From: Echinicola soli
GTDB lineage: Bacteria > Bacteroidota > Bacteroidia > Cytophagales > Cyclobacteriaceae
Assembly: GCF_006575665.1 (NCBI RefSeq)
Contig: NZ_CP041253.1
Location: 3,323,001-3,387,000, forward strand
Direction: 5' to 3'
Length of the DNA stretch: 64,000 nt
How positions within the stretch are numbered: position 1 is the stretch's first letter; every line of letters starts with the position of its first letter. Below are positions 43,813 to 54,072 of this stretch, one piece after another. The translations under genes were made by a program, and so were the position numbers. The notes below the pieces were generated by a model, which searched no databases, was not told the DNA's origin, and saw only the letters and a program-made list of their open reading frames with translations.

Positions 43813-45309
43813 TCAGCGGTCCCAAATTGATTTTAAATAGTGTACTTTTCCGTTTTCTTGAAAGCCTTCCATTTCCAGCTGTAGATAAGGAGCATTGGGA
43901 AAAATGATTTCGGTCATCACCAGCTCCCCGTCATTGATGAAAAACTCCAAAGAGGAGCGATCTGCAAAAACACGCAAGTTTTTTATGGCTATGCCGGGAA
44001 TGGGAGCTGTATGCAGGTTTCCAAAACCTGCTTCAAAATCAGTTTTTCCAGATTTACTGCGATCAATGACCAATTGGTCAGCTTCCATTTTAAAGACAAC
44101 TTTTTCGCCAAGCTCATTGCTGAGTGTAAGGCTTGCCTCTTTACCATTTGCTTTCGTTAATTCCAAATCAAACAATGGCTCTTTCAATTGGTGTGTTAAA
44201 CCTTGGATGGTTTCGGTGGAATGGCGGAGGCTCTGGACCTCTTGGACAGGGCGTGAAGCTACCTTGTTATCTCCACCACCTGAAACCAATTCCAACTCCC
44301 GTGGCAGCGTCATGGCCGATCTCCATGCAGTGGTGGGCACTATATTGGCATATTGCCAATTGCTCATCCAGCCAATAAACAGCCTTCTGCCATCCTCCCG
44401 GGGGATATTTGACCAAGTGACTCCGGCATAATCGTCAGCGCCGTAATCGAGCCATTTGACTTCCTTTCCTTCTGCCGTATACTCCTGGCCATCGAAATTT
44501 CCTGTGAAATATTGGGTGGCTGAGCCTCCATTAGGTCCCCCCGGATTGATGCTGACCAAGAGTACCCACTTTTCCTCTCCATCTGAGGTTTCCAGAGGGA
44601 AGAGGTCAGGGCATTCCCAGACACCTCCGTACGCTGCCCATGCAGGGTTAAAATCGCTTTCATGCGTCCAGTCGATCAGGTTTGGAGAGGAATAAAAGCT
44701 GATTTTATCCTTCACCGCCAAGGTCATGATCCATTTGCCTTTGCCGTTCTCTTGGTCATACCAGCTTACCTTTGGGTCACGAAAGTCAGGAATTCCAGGG
44801 CTCTTCAGTATGGGATTGCCACTGTACTTGGTCCATGATTGTCCTTTGTCATTACTGAACGCGATGCCTTGGCTTTGTCCATCTTTATCATGATGATAAG
44901 TGTAAATGGCTACCATTGGGTCCTTATCATTTTCTCCAAGCCCTGTGGTGTTTCCATGGTCTATGACCGCACTTCCTGAGAAAATATACCCCAGACTGTC
45001 GGGATAGAGGGCTATAGGCAAATGCTCCCAGTGAATGAGGTCCTTCGAAACCGCATGTCCCCAGTGCATCGGTCCCCAGACATTACTGTCAGGATAATGC
45101 TGGTAGAATAGGTGATATTCACCATCCAGGTAGACCATGCCGTTGGGATCATTCATCCACTGCTGAGGAGGACTGAAGTGATATTGCGGGCGAAACTGCT
45201 CATCAAAGGACTTTTGATCCTTCTTTTCATGCTCGCTAGTGTTTGGCGAGCACGAAAAAATGCTCGCCAAAATAATGATAGGGATTATAGGTTTGATCAA
45301 TAAGTTCAT
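43813..45309 (-). CDS. GH32 fructanase, lipoprotein
   Basis: 498 residues from this start. The frame is open further upstream to 45561, but that extension would overlap the next GH32 gene by 220 bp and has no export signal, whereas the ATG at 45309 starts a lipoprotein signal (SIFSC, Cys20). Catalytic residues: nucleophile Asp54 in WMNDPNG, transition-state stabiliser Asp178 in FRDPK and acid/base Glu232 in WECPD. The C-terminal about 150 residues form the GH32 beta-sandwich. It hydrolyses beta-fructosyl links in levan, inulin or sucrose; which one is not decidable. It starts 31 bp after the stop of the second GH32 gene. Confidence 0.92.
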   Translation of the reverse strand: MNLLIKPIIPIIILASIFSCSPNTSEHEKKDQKSFDEQFRPQYHFSPPQQWMNDPNGMVYLDGEYHLFYQHYPDSNVWGPMHWGHAVSKDLIHWEHLPIALYPDSLGYIFSGSAVIDHGNTTGLGENDKDPMVAIYTYHHDKDGQSQGIAFSNDKGQSWTKYSGNPILKSPGIPDFRDPKVSWYDQENGKGKWIMTLAVKDKISFYSSPNLIDWTHESDFNPAWAAYGGVWECPDLFPLETSDGEEKWVLLVSINPGGPNGGSATQYFTGNFDGQEYTAEGKEVKWLDYGADDYAGVTWSNIPREDGRRLFIGWMSNWQYANIVPTTAWRSAMTLPRELELVSGGGDNKVASRPVQEVQSLRHSTETIQGLTHQLKEPLFDLELTKANGKEASLTLSNELGEKVVFKMEADQLVIDRSKSGKTDFEAGFGNLHTAPIPGIAIKNLRVFADRSSLEFFINDGELVMTEIIFPNAPYLQLEMEGFQENGKVHYLKSIWDR

Positions 45310-45340
45310 TGCTCTGTATTTTATAAAAGATATTTTGGTT

Positions 45341-46987
45341 CTATTCCCAAATGGATGCTGCATTAAACACTTCCAGACTTTTGACGGTGATATTATTTCC
45401 CCAAAAATGGAGGCCTTCTTCATTGTTTTCATCAGGAGTTCTTGGCATGACCAAAGTGAAGGCTCCTTCATCGACAAAAACTTCAATGCTAGTCTTGTCG
45501 ATGTAGATATCGGCGGCGATTTCCATGCTGGTAGGATCATCAGGAGAATAGAACCCACCATTCAGTTTGTTGAAATTAAGGTCATAATCAATGATGTGTT
45601 GACCAAAGAGATTAAGCCCAGCACTGGTGGCATGGGAAAGCTTGATGCGGGTCTTGATTCGTAAGGTCTCTTTTTCAGCGTATTCTTTTAATGCAGCATT
45701 GGCTTCTTCAGCGCTTAGATTGCTCCACCGGTTAATAGAAGTGAAGAGTTGTTCGGTCTCTTTTACAGGTTGGTTAAAGAGTCTCGGGCCGTCATTGGTG
45801 TTTCTGAGACTAAATGCCGTGGGGAGCATCATCATACCTTTAAAGGGCATACCAGGATGGCTGATCTGCCCCCATCCCATTTGGATCCTTCTTCCATCTT
45901 CGACATTTGTAAAGGTCTGGGCGGCGTAAATGGGGCCGGAGATATAGCGGTACTTTCCAGCGGTAGGTGTAAAGGCTTTTCCGTCAAATTCACCTAGCAT
46001 ATAGGTTCCAGAGGCACCATACATCACCCATTTGGTACGCTCGGGATCACCGTCTACTGGTAGTTCAAAGAGCTCTGGACATTCCCAAAAACCAGTGGTA
46101 TGGCTCTGGTATTCCCAATTTTTAAGGTCCGGTGAATTATAGATCGAATGCCCGTCTCGTTCATTGAGGACCATTACCCAATGATCACCAGGTTCATACC
46201 AAAATACTTTGGGATCCCTGGTGTCCACACTGTTCCATTTTTCCTTCGAATCAATCACAGGATTACCCTCATATTTGGTAAAAGTACGTCCCTTGTCCAG
46301 GCTATAAGCAATGCCTTGGGTTTGTCTGTCGGGGCTTGCAGCAGTGTAAGCGGCTACTAAAGCCGGTGCATCCTCCATGTTCCAGCCTGCCGTATTTTGA
46401 TAGTCGATGACTGCAGATCCCGAAAACATGGTTCCTGACTCATCAGGGTAGAGGGCATCGGGAAGTTCTTTCCAATGCACCAGGTCATGGCTGACAGCAT
46501 GGCCCCAATGCATATTTCCCCATTCTCTTTCGTAAGGATTATGCTGGTAAAATAAGTGATATTCTCCATCATAATAAAGTAGTCCGTTGGGGTCATTGAT
46601 CCATCCACGGCGGGTAGTAAAGTGAAACTGCGGCCTGCTTAGTTCTTGGTAAAGGCTGTCACGCCCAGCGATTTCATTGTCTTGGTAGATTTTGGAAAGT
46701 CCTGCTTGTTCTCCTTCGTAGCTGATGGTAAGGGTTTTTCCTTTTAGGTTGGAAACATCCTTAAAGACCCAGTAGTCCGGTTCACCGGCAGTAAGTCTGA
46801 TGACGATATTCAGATCCGGTTGGCCTTCGCTTTGGAAAGTCATTTTATGCCGCGCTTCTTGATGGGAAACCGGGAAGTTGAGGTACTTTTTGGTGATCTT
46901 CAGTTCTATTTCGCTGGCCAAGACGTTAAAATGGCATATCAGCAGTATTGGCACTGCTAACAGGATATTTTGAGTGTATTTTTTCAT
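45341..46987 (-). CDS. GH32 fructanase with N-terminal DUF4980-like domain
   Basis: 548 residues with a Sec signal peptide (ending NVLAS, about residue 25), so periplasmic. Residues about 26-110 form an extra beta domain of the DUF4980 type seen in front of Bacteroidota levanases and inulinases. Catalytic residues: Asp132 in WINDPNG, Asp258 in TRDPK and Glu302 in FWECPEL. The C-terminal beta-sandwich is complete. Differences from the neighbouring GH32 (extra domain, soluble rather than lipid-anchored) suggest division of labour between surface or membrane-attached and periplasmic hydrolysis. Confidence 0.93.
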   Translation of the reverse strand: MKKYTQNILLAVPILLICHFNVLASEIELKITKKYLNFPVSHQEARHKMTFQSEGQPDLNIVIRLTAGEPDYWVFKDVSNLKGKTLTISYEGEQAGLSKIYQDNEIAGRDSLYQELSRPQFHFTTRRGWINDPNGLLYYDGEYHLFYQHNPYEREWGNMHWGHAVSHDLVHWKELPDALYPDESGTMFSGSAVIDYQNTAGWNMEDAPALVAAYTAASPDRQTQGIAYSLDKGRTFTKYEGNPVIDSKEKWNSVDTRDPKVFWYEPGDHWVMVLNERDGHSIYNSPDLKNWEYQSHTTGFWECPELFELPVDGDPERTKWVMYGASGTYMLGEFDGKAFTPTAGKYRYISGPIYAAQTFTNVEDGRRIQMGWGQISHPGMPFKGMMMLPTAFSLRNTNDGPRLFNQPVKETEQLFTSINRWSNLSAEEANAALKEYAEKETLRIKTRIKLSHATSAGLNLFGQHIIDYDLNFNKLNGGFYSPDDPTSMEIAADIYIDKTSIEVFVDEGAFTLVMPRTPDENNEEGLHFWGNNITVKSLEVFNAASIWE

Positions 46988-47047
46988 CTAACGATGGGGT
47001 TATTGTTTTTTTTTTGATTATCTGCTTTTTGTCAGTTTCGAAGGGAA

Positions 47048-47064
47048 CCGCCCTGACAGGGCGG
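47048..47064 (-). promoter_or_regulatory. GC-rich hairpin between susD-like gene and GH32 gene
   Basis: ccgccct-gac-agggcgg, a perfect 7-bp stem with a 3-nt loop inside a 244-bp gap, about 170 bp after the SusD stop. No T run follows on the coding strand, so it looks like an RNA-stability or processing element rather than a terminator. Confidence 0.4.
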
Positions 47065-47231
47065 AGGGTGCGATGCATAGTTTTTAGATTAATCCAAACA
47101 TTGCAAAACTTTTTCGTATTCCGAAATCCTATATTATTTAATTGATATATCGGTTTAGCATATACAGTTGTGAAAATTTTGAAAATACTGCGAGGAACTG
47201 TTTTTGTTCCCCACAGCAACAGGTTTGTGCT

Positions 47232-48974
47232 TTAATAACCTGGGTTTTGTTTATATATTCCACCTGTAAAATCTATCTCACGTTGTGGAATAGGATAATA
47301 CTCATCCCTGCCAGGTGTAAACTCAGCATTGGAAAGAAAATCCCTTTTGGTCTTCTCTTCATCCAAGTAGGAACTGAGTACCTCGGAAGCCTCTCCCCAT
47401 CTCACCAGATCAAAGAAGCGGTGACCTTCCATGGCGAATTCCAGTCTTCGTTCAAATTTCAGTGCTTTCCAGGCGTATGCTTTACTAGGAAATGAAGTGT
47501 ATTGCCCGATATGGTAAATATCAGTTGCACCGGCATCAAGAGGCCTTTGGGTGCTATTGGCGGCGCGGGACCTTACTTCATTGATGATAGGAATGGCTTC
47601 ATTCCATCTGTCGAGCTGGATCAGTGCCTCTGCTTTCCATAGCAAGACATCGGCGTAACGAATGAAGTCGATATTTTTGGAAGTACCGATAAATGGACCT
47701 TCTTTTTTGTAGCAAGAGCAATCCGGAGCCTGTTGTTCTTTCATGTTTCCAAAATACCCATAGACGCCTGGATCCCTGGCCCAGCTAAAATTATACACCA
47801 TATCACCTGAATTGTTGACAGTATTTCGGTATTTGAATGGTCTGCCGGGAATGCCTACCGTGTGATCAAGTCGTGGATCCACCGTCAAACTCTCTGAAGG
47901 AGGTGTGGTACCATCCGGAAGGACGGTATTGAAGATGTCTGTTTCGTTAAAGTTGTCCAACATCGGAAGCCCGTTATCATCGGTCTGAAATGCATTTACC
48001 ATGTTTTGGCTGGCCAGGTGAAAGCCGCAGCAGCCGTACAGCACATTTCCATGGGGAGAATTTAGGCCTGTTACATAGCTTACACGACCTACTGTAGTCC
48101 CATCATTGATGGAGAATTGCACCGCCCAGATAGATTCCGGCCCATTATCAAATCCGTCCAGAAAATTATTACCAAAATCATCTTCTAAAGTTCCGGTCAC
48201 TTCATCGGCATACCGGATGACTTCTTCCAAGCGTTCACGATTGATGTTGATGACCTCATGCTGATCGTTCTGTTCATATGCCTGGTACAGTCTTACTTTG
48301 GCCAGATAGGCTGCTGCCGCATTTTTGTCAGCACGTCCCACTTGATCCTGGGAGGGCGGGAGGTTTTCATAGGCAAAAAGAAAGTCATCTGCGATCTTAT
48401 TCCAGAGCTCTTCATCAGTGACATCATTGCTTACCAGGGCAATTTCCTCTTGTGTGAGGTCCTCTGTGATATAGGGGATTTTGCTAAAGAGCGTTTTCAA
48501 GATGAAATGCGAATGGGCCCTAAGGAATCGTAATTCCGCCTGTCTCGTGGTTTTCAATGGATAGTCCGTCTCTGGAATTTCATTAATGACCTGTAGGGCG
48601 AAATTTGCTCTGGAAATGGCCTTGTAAAAGTCTGTCCATGTCCTAGGAGCCATGGCATCACCCTGGTCGGGAATGGTCAGGTTATACTGTTCATAGCGAT
48701 CTATTTCGGCAACGTCTCCACGTCCTCCGCCACCTTTGTATGCATCATCAGATCGTACACTTCCATATACCCACATGGAAGTTAAAGGCCCTATCATTTC
48801 GTCATTTCCGATACCCGCATAGGCGGCTATGACCAATCCTTCGGCATTTTCAGGTGAGGAAACATTTTCACTTGAAAGCACTCCTTCTGGTTCGTATTCG
48901 AGAAATTCATCGGAGCAAGCACTTACACTTAATCCCAAAAGTGCTGAAGCAATATATATTTTATAGTTTTTCAT
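47232..48974 (-). CDS. SusD/RagB-family surface glycan-binding lipoprotein
   Basis: 580 residues, lipoprotein signal with SVSAC (Cys20) followed by SDEF, an acidic stretch like the surface-export signal of Bacteroidota lipoproteins. The N-terminal TPR-like helices and the C-terminal segment RRLEFAMEGHRFFDLVRWGEA with YYPIPQREID are the SusD signature. It forms the lid on the SusC pore and binds oligosaccharides, here probably fructans. The start is 12 bp after the SusC stop, as usual for the pair. Confidence 0.95.
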   Translation of the reverse strand: MKNYKIYIASALLGLSVSACSDEFLEYEPEGVLSSENVSSPENAEGLVIAAYAGIGNDEMIGPLTSMWVYGSVRSDDAYKGGGGRGDVAEIDRYEQYNLTIPDQGDAMAPRTWTDFYKAISRANFALQVINEIPETDYPLKTTRQAELRFLRAHSHFILKTLFSKIPYITEDLTQEEIALVSNDVTDEELWNKIADDFLFAYENLPPSQDQVGRADKNAAAAYLAKVRLYQAYEQNDQHEVININRERLEEVIRYADEVTGTLEDDFGNNFLDGFDNGPESIWAVQFSINDGTTVGRVSYVTGLNSPHGNVLYGCCGFHLASQNMVNAFQTDDNGLPMLDNFNETDIFNTVLPDGTTPPSESLTVDPRLDHTVGIPGRPFKYRNTVNNSGDMVYNFSWARDPGVYGYFGNMKEQQAPDCSCYKKEGPFIGTSKNIDFIRYADVLLWKAEALIQLDRWNEAIPIINEVRSRAANSTQRPLDAGATDIYHIGQYTSFPSKAYAWKALKFERRLEFAMEGHRFFDLVRWGEASEVLSSYLDEEKTKRDFLSNAEFTPGRDEYYPIPQREIDFTGGIYKQNPGY

Positions 48975-48986
48975 GAGTTCCTATTG

Positions 48987-51900
48987 TTAGAAGTTTACAT
49001 TAAGTCCCAAGGTGAATGTGGTAGGGACTGGAATACGATTGACATCGGTACGTTCAGGATCGGATCCGATGTAGTCCTTTGGGGTAAACCAGCATAAATT
49101 TTCACCCTGGAAATACAATCTCAAGCGCGACATACCTGCCCATTGGCTGATCATTTCCTGGGGGAAAGAATAGCCAAGCTGAAGGTTTCGGATTTTGAAA
49201 TAGGCATTCTTCCTAAATAGATAATCGGAAGTTCTGGTGTCATTGAATGCTAGGGAAAGTGAGGGGATAGTGGAACCTGAATTCTCAGGAGTCCATGCAT
49301 CCAGTACACCCAAACCTGCATTTTCCCGGCCTTGGACGAAGTTGTTCCAGAAGATATACGGATCTTGGCCAATCCTTCCAGCCACTCCCGAACCGAATAT
49401 GGAAAAGTCAACGTTTTTGTATTTCACCTCTATACCAATTCCGTATTCGATATCCGGTAACGTCGTTCCGATAAAATCCCGATCATCGGAATCGATCACA
49501 CCATCGCTATTGATATCCTTGAATTTAAGCCCTCCGGGGCGTGCACCATCCTGATCTGGGCTGTTATCGACATCCTCTTGGCTTTGGAAAAGACCGTCAG
49601 TTTGGTAGCCGAAAATAGAGAACTGTGAATGGCCCAAGATGGAGTTGTTTATGGTGCCGGGAAAGGCGGTCCGTACCTCTTCTGGCAGGTAGGTGATTTC
49701 ATCTTTAAAAGCACCAAAATTGGTGTTTACAGATAAGGTGAAATCATTATTGAAGTCTTTTGCCCAGTTCAGGGCCAGCTCCCAACCATTGGTGGCGGTG
49801 GAAGCACCGTTGAGGACCCTTTGCTGTCCTTCTCCGATCACCGAGGCAATGGGAGGAGTGGTGAGGATGTCTGTTGTCTTACGGTTAAAATAATCAAATG
49901 AACCGTTGATGGCGTAATTAAACAAGCTGAAGTCCACACCGATGTTCCATTCCTGTGTGGTTTCCCACTTGAGGTCGGGGTTTTCAGCTTGGATAGAAAC
50001 AAAGCCCGAAGGAAGCGTCCCCGAATCATTGCCATTGATATCATAAGCCGTACCGACGTTGTAGTATGTTTCAAAAAAACCACCACCATATTGCGCTTGG
50101 TTCGGACCATAGCGGGATTCATAAAGCCCAAAGCGAGCCAAGTCACCAATCTCTTGGTTACCTACTTCACCGTATCCAAGACGGAGTTTTAGGTCAGAGA
50201 TAACCCGGCTGTTTTCCAGAAAGGCCTCATTACTGATTCTCCATCCAACAGTGGCTGCCGGAAATATCCCGTATCGGTTGTTTTTACCAAAGCGAGAGGA
50301 ACCGTCCCTTCTTAAGGTGAAAGAGGCCAGGTATTTGTCCGAAAAGCCATAGTTGATTTTGCCAAATTGTGAACGTAATCGACTTCCGGATGCAGAACCA
50401 TTATTGGTACGGGCTCCGGAAGCGGCATCCAGGACAAAATACGATTCGGATTCTACAGCGAATCCGTCTGCTTGGGATAGAATACTGTTAAAGTCATCTT
50501 TGATCGATTCCACGCCCAGCAGTACATCCAATCGGTGATCACCCATAGTCAGCTTGTAGTTAAGTGTATTGGAAAACACCAAACTGGTGAATTTATTGGT
50601 ATCCCAAATCAGACGATTATTGTTACGGTTAACGAATCCGTTGTTAACCTTTGGTTCGATATCCTTGCGCTGATAGTCACTGAGGTCGAGCCCTAGGCTG
50701 GTCTTAAACGTAAGATTTTCCAAGATGGACCATTCCGCAAAAACATTCCCGTAAAAGTTGTTTTTACGCGTATTATCCCATCGATTGAGGTACTGCATCA
50801 GTACAGGGTTGTTCCTATCGGAATATCCCGATCCAAGTGGCCCGGCAAAGTTGCCATTGGTGTCGTATACCGGTATGGTGGGCGCCATGGTAATGGCGAG
50901 TCCTGGAGTGGGGGCACCGCCGACGTCCATGGCAGCCAGTAGTTCATTGGAAGAAGAAAACTGGGTGTTTATCCCAAATCGTACCTTGTCGTCAAATAAC
51001 CACGTATTGGCGTTTAGACGTGCAGTATACCGCTCAAAATCTGTATGCTTGAGCATTCCGGTGTTTTTGTAATATCCCAGATTGACCATCAGCGATGATT
51101 TGTCCGAATTGGTAGTGACGGTGAGTTCGTTATTGTAGGCGTATCCGGTTTCATACGTTTCATCCTGCCAATCGGTATCCCCAGCCGGTATGGATTCATC
51201 GCCACCCACAAAGGGCTGCACGGTTACACTGTTCAGCACGGGATTTTCAAAATCCCCATTCCAATCAAAATCATAGATTTCTCCATAGCCACTGACAGGA
51301 TCTGCACCGTCATTGACAGATGCTCTCCAAATGGCCTCTCCTCGTTGCTGTGCGTTCAGCATGTCATAACGCTGTTGTTTTTCAGAAAGGATAGAGAAGG
51401 TGGAGTTAAAGCTTACGCCCAGTTTGTCTCCTCCAAGCGTTTTGTTTTTGGTAGTGACCAGGATGACACCATTTGCGGCCCGGGAACCGTAAATTGAAGA
51501 GGCTGAAGCATCCTTGAGCACTTGAATGGACTCAATAGCGTCGGGGCTAAGGCTGGCAAATACCTCAGGGCGTTTGGTAGGGACCCCGTCAATCACATAG
51601 AGTGGGTCATTATTGCCCAATGTCGATACCCCACGAATCAATACCCTGCTGCTGGCACCGGAAGGATCTCCCGATTTTTCTACATAAAGACCGGGCACCC
51701 GTCCTTGAAGGGCTTGCATAGGATTACCATTACTCATGCTCTGTCCCTCAATGGGGGTGAGGTCTACAGCGACAATGGCGCCCGTCATATCTGATTTTTT
51801 CTGGGAACTGTACCCGACCACGACTACTTCATCCAGGTTGGACACATCTTGACCAAGGACTACATCTATAGTGCTGCGATTTCCAACAGTTTCTTTGGCC

Positions 51901-52136
51901 GTTTGATAGCCTATAAAGGAAAATAACAATATATCTTCTGTAGTTGCAGAAATGCTGTATTTTCCGTCCAGATCCGTGACGGTACCTGTTCCTGTGCCCT
52001 GCACCTGAACGGTAACACCCGGAAGGGGATCACCACTTGTGTCATCTGTTATGGTGCCTGAGATTTCACTGTTTTGAGCCCAGCTGGGCAAGACCAGTAA
52101 AATCATGAATAGGAAGTTTAATATGCTTGTTTTCAT
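48987..52136 (-). CDS. SusC/RagA-family TonB-dependent outer-membrane transporter
   Basis: 1049 residues: signal peptide (ending SWAQ, about residue 21), carboxypeptidase-regulatory-like domain (about 22-98), TonB-box region with DEVVVVGYSSQKKSDMTGA, plug (about 110-230, with ASSIYGSRAANGVILVTTK) and a 22-strand barrel ending in the aromatic residue of LGLNVNF. It imports oligosaccharides across the outer membrane with energy from TonB-ExbBD. It lies 55 bp after the MFS porter gene and directly before the SusD-like gene. Confidence 0.96.
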   Translation of the reverse strand: MKTSILNFLFMILLVLPSWAQNSEISGTITDDTSGDPLPGVTVQVQGTGTGTVTDLDGKYSISATTEDILLFSFIGYQTAKETVGNRSTIDVVLGQDVSNLDEVVVVGYSSQKKSDMTGAIVAVDLTPIEGQSMSNGNPMQALQGRVPGLYVEKSGDPSGASSRVLIRGVSTLGNNDPLYVIDGVPTKRPEVFASLSPDAIESIQVLKDASASSIYGSRAANGVILVTTKNKTLGGDKLGVSFNSTFSILSEKQQRYDMLNAQQRGEAIWRASVNDGADPVSGYGEIYDFDWNGDFENPVLNSVTVQPFVGGDESIPAGDTDWQDETYETGYAYNNELTVTTNSDKSSLMVNLGYYKNTGMLKHTDFERYTARLNANTWLFDDKVRFGINTQFSSSNELLAAMDVGGAPTPGLAITMAPTIPVYDTNGNFAGPLGSGYSDRNNPVLMQYLNRWDNTRKNNFYGNVFAEWSILENLTFKTSLGLDLSDYQRKDIEPKVNNGFVNRNNNRLIWDTNKFTSLVFSNTLNYKLTMGDHRLDVLLGVESIKDDFNSILSQADGFAVESESYFVLDAASGARTNNGSASGSRLRSQFGKINYGFSDKYLASFTLRRDGSSRFGKNNRYGIFPAATVGWRISNEAFLENSRVISDLKLRLGYGEVGNQEIGDLARFGLYESRYGPNQAQYGGGFFETYYNVGTAYDINGNDSGTLPSGFVSIQAENPDLKWETTQEWNIGVDFSLFNYAINGSFDYFNRKTTDILTTPPIASVIGEGQQRVLNGASTATNGWELALNWAKDFNNDFTLSVNTNFGAFKDEITYLPEEVRTAFPGTINNSILGHSQFSIFGYQTDGLFQSQEDVDNSPDQDGARPGGLKFKDINSDGVIDSDDRDFIGTTLPDIEYGIGIEVKYKNVDFSIFGSGVAGRIGQDPYIFWNNFVQGRENAGLGVLDAWTPENSGSTIPSLSLAFNDTRTSDYLFRKNAYFKIRNLQLGYSFPQEMISQWAGMSRLRLYFQGENLCWFTPKDYIGSDPERTDVNRIPVPTTFTLGLNVNF

Positions 52137-52191
52137 AAGGTAAATGGGTTTGTCATGTTAAATCGTTTAGGTTAATTGGGCTTAAGTTTTG

Positions 52192-53535
52192 TTACTCTTT
52201 TTGCATTTCTTCATATCGTTTTGGGGTTAATTTTGAATGTAGATTTTCTAAGTCCAGTCCTTTGGTTTCGGGCATATAGCGCCAAACAAAAACCAATTGA
52301 AGTATCATCAGTGCCATGAACACCATGAAAATCTGAAATGGTAATAAGTTATCGATCAACACTGCTCCAAAGAGTGTGATCATGGCGGCAGCGCCCCAGT
52401 GGATTCCGGCGCCGAAAGATTGGCCCATTGCTCGGACTTTGTTAGGGAAGATCTCTGAGATAAATACCCATATTACCACCCCTTGTCCAATACCATGCGC
52501 TGCAATAAAGATGAGGACACTTGTCAGGATGAATAGGGGAGAAGCGCTATCATAAAAACCATAACTGATCAGTCCTAAACTGATGATATATCCGATGGAT
52601 CCGATGAGCATCAATTGCTTTCTGCCAGTTCTGTCAATCAGGTACATCCCAATCAGGGTGAACACTAAATTGGTACATCCTATAAAGACAGCTCCCAGTA
52701 AGGAGGCGGATGTTAAAAAACCTGCTTTTTCCATGATCTCAGGAGCATAATAGAGGATAAAGTTGATGCCACTGAGTTGGTTAAATACCGCAATGGTACC
52801 GGCCAGTAAAAGCGGTAGTTTGTTCTTGGAAGAGAGGAGCTTCATTTTTTTTGACCGCAAAGAATCATGCTTGATGGACAGCAGTAGCGGTTCGATATTG
52901 CCAGAAGTGATCTTTTTAAGGACTCTCCTTGCAGCGGGTTCATCCTTTCGCTTTAGGATCAACCAACGGGGACTTTCCGGTATATCCAGAATAAAGGCTA
53001 AGTAGATAATTGCCGGTACTATTTCTGCCGCCAGCATCCAGCGCCAATCATTGTGGCCTCCTACACCCTGAAGTAAATAATTGGAAAGGTAGGCAAGTAA
53101 AATCCCTGTGACAATATTGATTTGATAAAGCCCTACCTGGCGGCCCCTTTTGTAAGGTTGGGAGATTTCCGAAACATAAGTGGGAGCTGCAATGGAACTG
53201 GCACCAATGGCCATTCCTCCTACAAAACGGTAGAAGGAAAATACATAAGGATCTGTCGCCAGCGCTGTGCCTAAAGCGGAGACCAAAAATAAAACTCCAA
53301 TCCAAAACAGTGTGTTTTTCCTGCCGATGATATGGCAAGGGATTCCTCCCAGCAACGCCCCAATCAAGGTGCCCCATAAGGCCACGGACATGATGAAAAA
53401 CCCATGGAACCAATCGGAAGTTTGCCAAAGTTCCTTAATCGGTAAATTGGCTCCTGATATTACGACGGTATCAAAACCGAATAGAAATCCGGATAGGGAT
53501 ACGATAAATGCGTAATATGTGGTCAAATGCTTCAC
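52192..53535 (-). CDS. MFS sugar porter, copy 1 of the fructan locus
   Basis: 447 residues, 12 transmembrane helices. Like the copy at 42319 it has SGFLFGFDTVVISGA, RFVGGMAIGASSIAAPTYVSE, PESPRWL, the helix-7 segment NQLSGINFILYYAPE and PETKGLD, so it is a sugar porter (MFS_1/Sugar_tr) paralogue. It is the first gene of the locus after the regulator and precedes susC by 55 bp. It is a fructose or fructose-disaccharide importer by context. Confidence 0.92.
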   Translation of the reverse strand: MKHLTTYYAFIVSLSGFLFGFDTVVISGANLPIKELWQTSDWFHGFFIMSVALWGTLIGALLGGIPCHIIGRKNTLFWIGVLFLVSALGTALATDPYVFSFYRFVGGMAIGASSIAAPTYVSEISQPYKRGRQVGLYQINIVTGILLAYLSNYLLQGVGGHNDWRWMLAAEIVPAIIYLAFILDIPESPRWLILKRKDEPAARRVLKKITSGNIEPLLLSIKHDSLRSKKMKLLSSKNKLPLLLAGTIAVFNQLSGINFILYYAPEIMEKAGFLTSASLLGAVFIGCTNLVFTLIGMYLIDRTGRKQLMLIGSIGYIISLGLISYGFYDSASPLFILTSVLIFIAAHGIGQGVVIWVFISEIFPNKVRAMGQSFGAGIHWGAAAMITLFGAVLIDNLLPFQIFMVFMALMILQLVFVWRYMPETKGLDLENLHSKLTPKRYEEMQKE

Positions 53536-54072
53536 GGTTTTTGGGTTTTATTGTTGATAATAGCTCTAGACAGTTCTTTAAGTGGCGTAATGAATACCAG
53601 AAGATTGTCATGAACTATTGATCTCAATCTAGGGGGGATAGGATGGAATAAGTTATAATCCTGTATCAAAATTTTATAATTTCAGATTACAGGCTAAAAA
53701 GGAAGGGAAAAGTAGGCTAGAACTGGTTGTGATCCTGTTTTTAAAAGAAGTCAAAGCCAAGGAGCCCTTTCAATATTGTCTCACATTTTTAAAATTGTTT
53801 CGTTTTTTTTGAATGGAATGGATGGGCAAGTATCTTACATCTACACTAACCCAACCTTCTCAAATCAATCGGTTGGTTTGAGAAGGTCCTTCATAGTTCG
53901 AGATGATAAGCGTTTTGTAAGGGGATTTCTGTTACTAACCCAAACCAGACAAATTAAGACTAAGCTGAATTATTCGTGAGAAAACTAATAATGATCAAGC
54001 AATGCTTATGAACCTCAGTTTAGTTTTTTAGGCTAACTCACATGGTAAGATCAAGAAGAGAATGGTATTGGT
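53536..54072. promoter_or_regulatory. Control region between regulator gene and fructan operon
   Basis: A 537-bp gap that must hold the end of the regulator transcript and the promoter of the operon read to the left. Two dyads stand out: cctgta/tacagg (53660-53665 and 53688-53693) about 125-158 bp before the MFS start, and ccttctcaaa/tttgagaagg (53855-53864 and 53877-53886). The second also offers an alternative pairing, ccaacc/ggttgg. No exact TAnnTTTG box was found. No ORF of coding character. Confidence 0.55.

Noticed and set aside
45310..45561. 84-codon upstream extension of the lipoprotein GH32 gene
   Set aside because: It lies wholly within the 3' part of the adjacent GH32 gene, has no export signal and reads like an out-of-frame shadow; the ATG at 45309 begins a proper lipoprotein signal.
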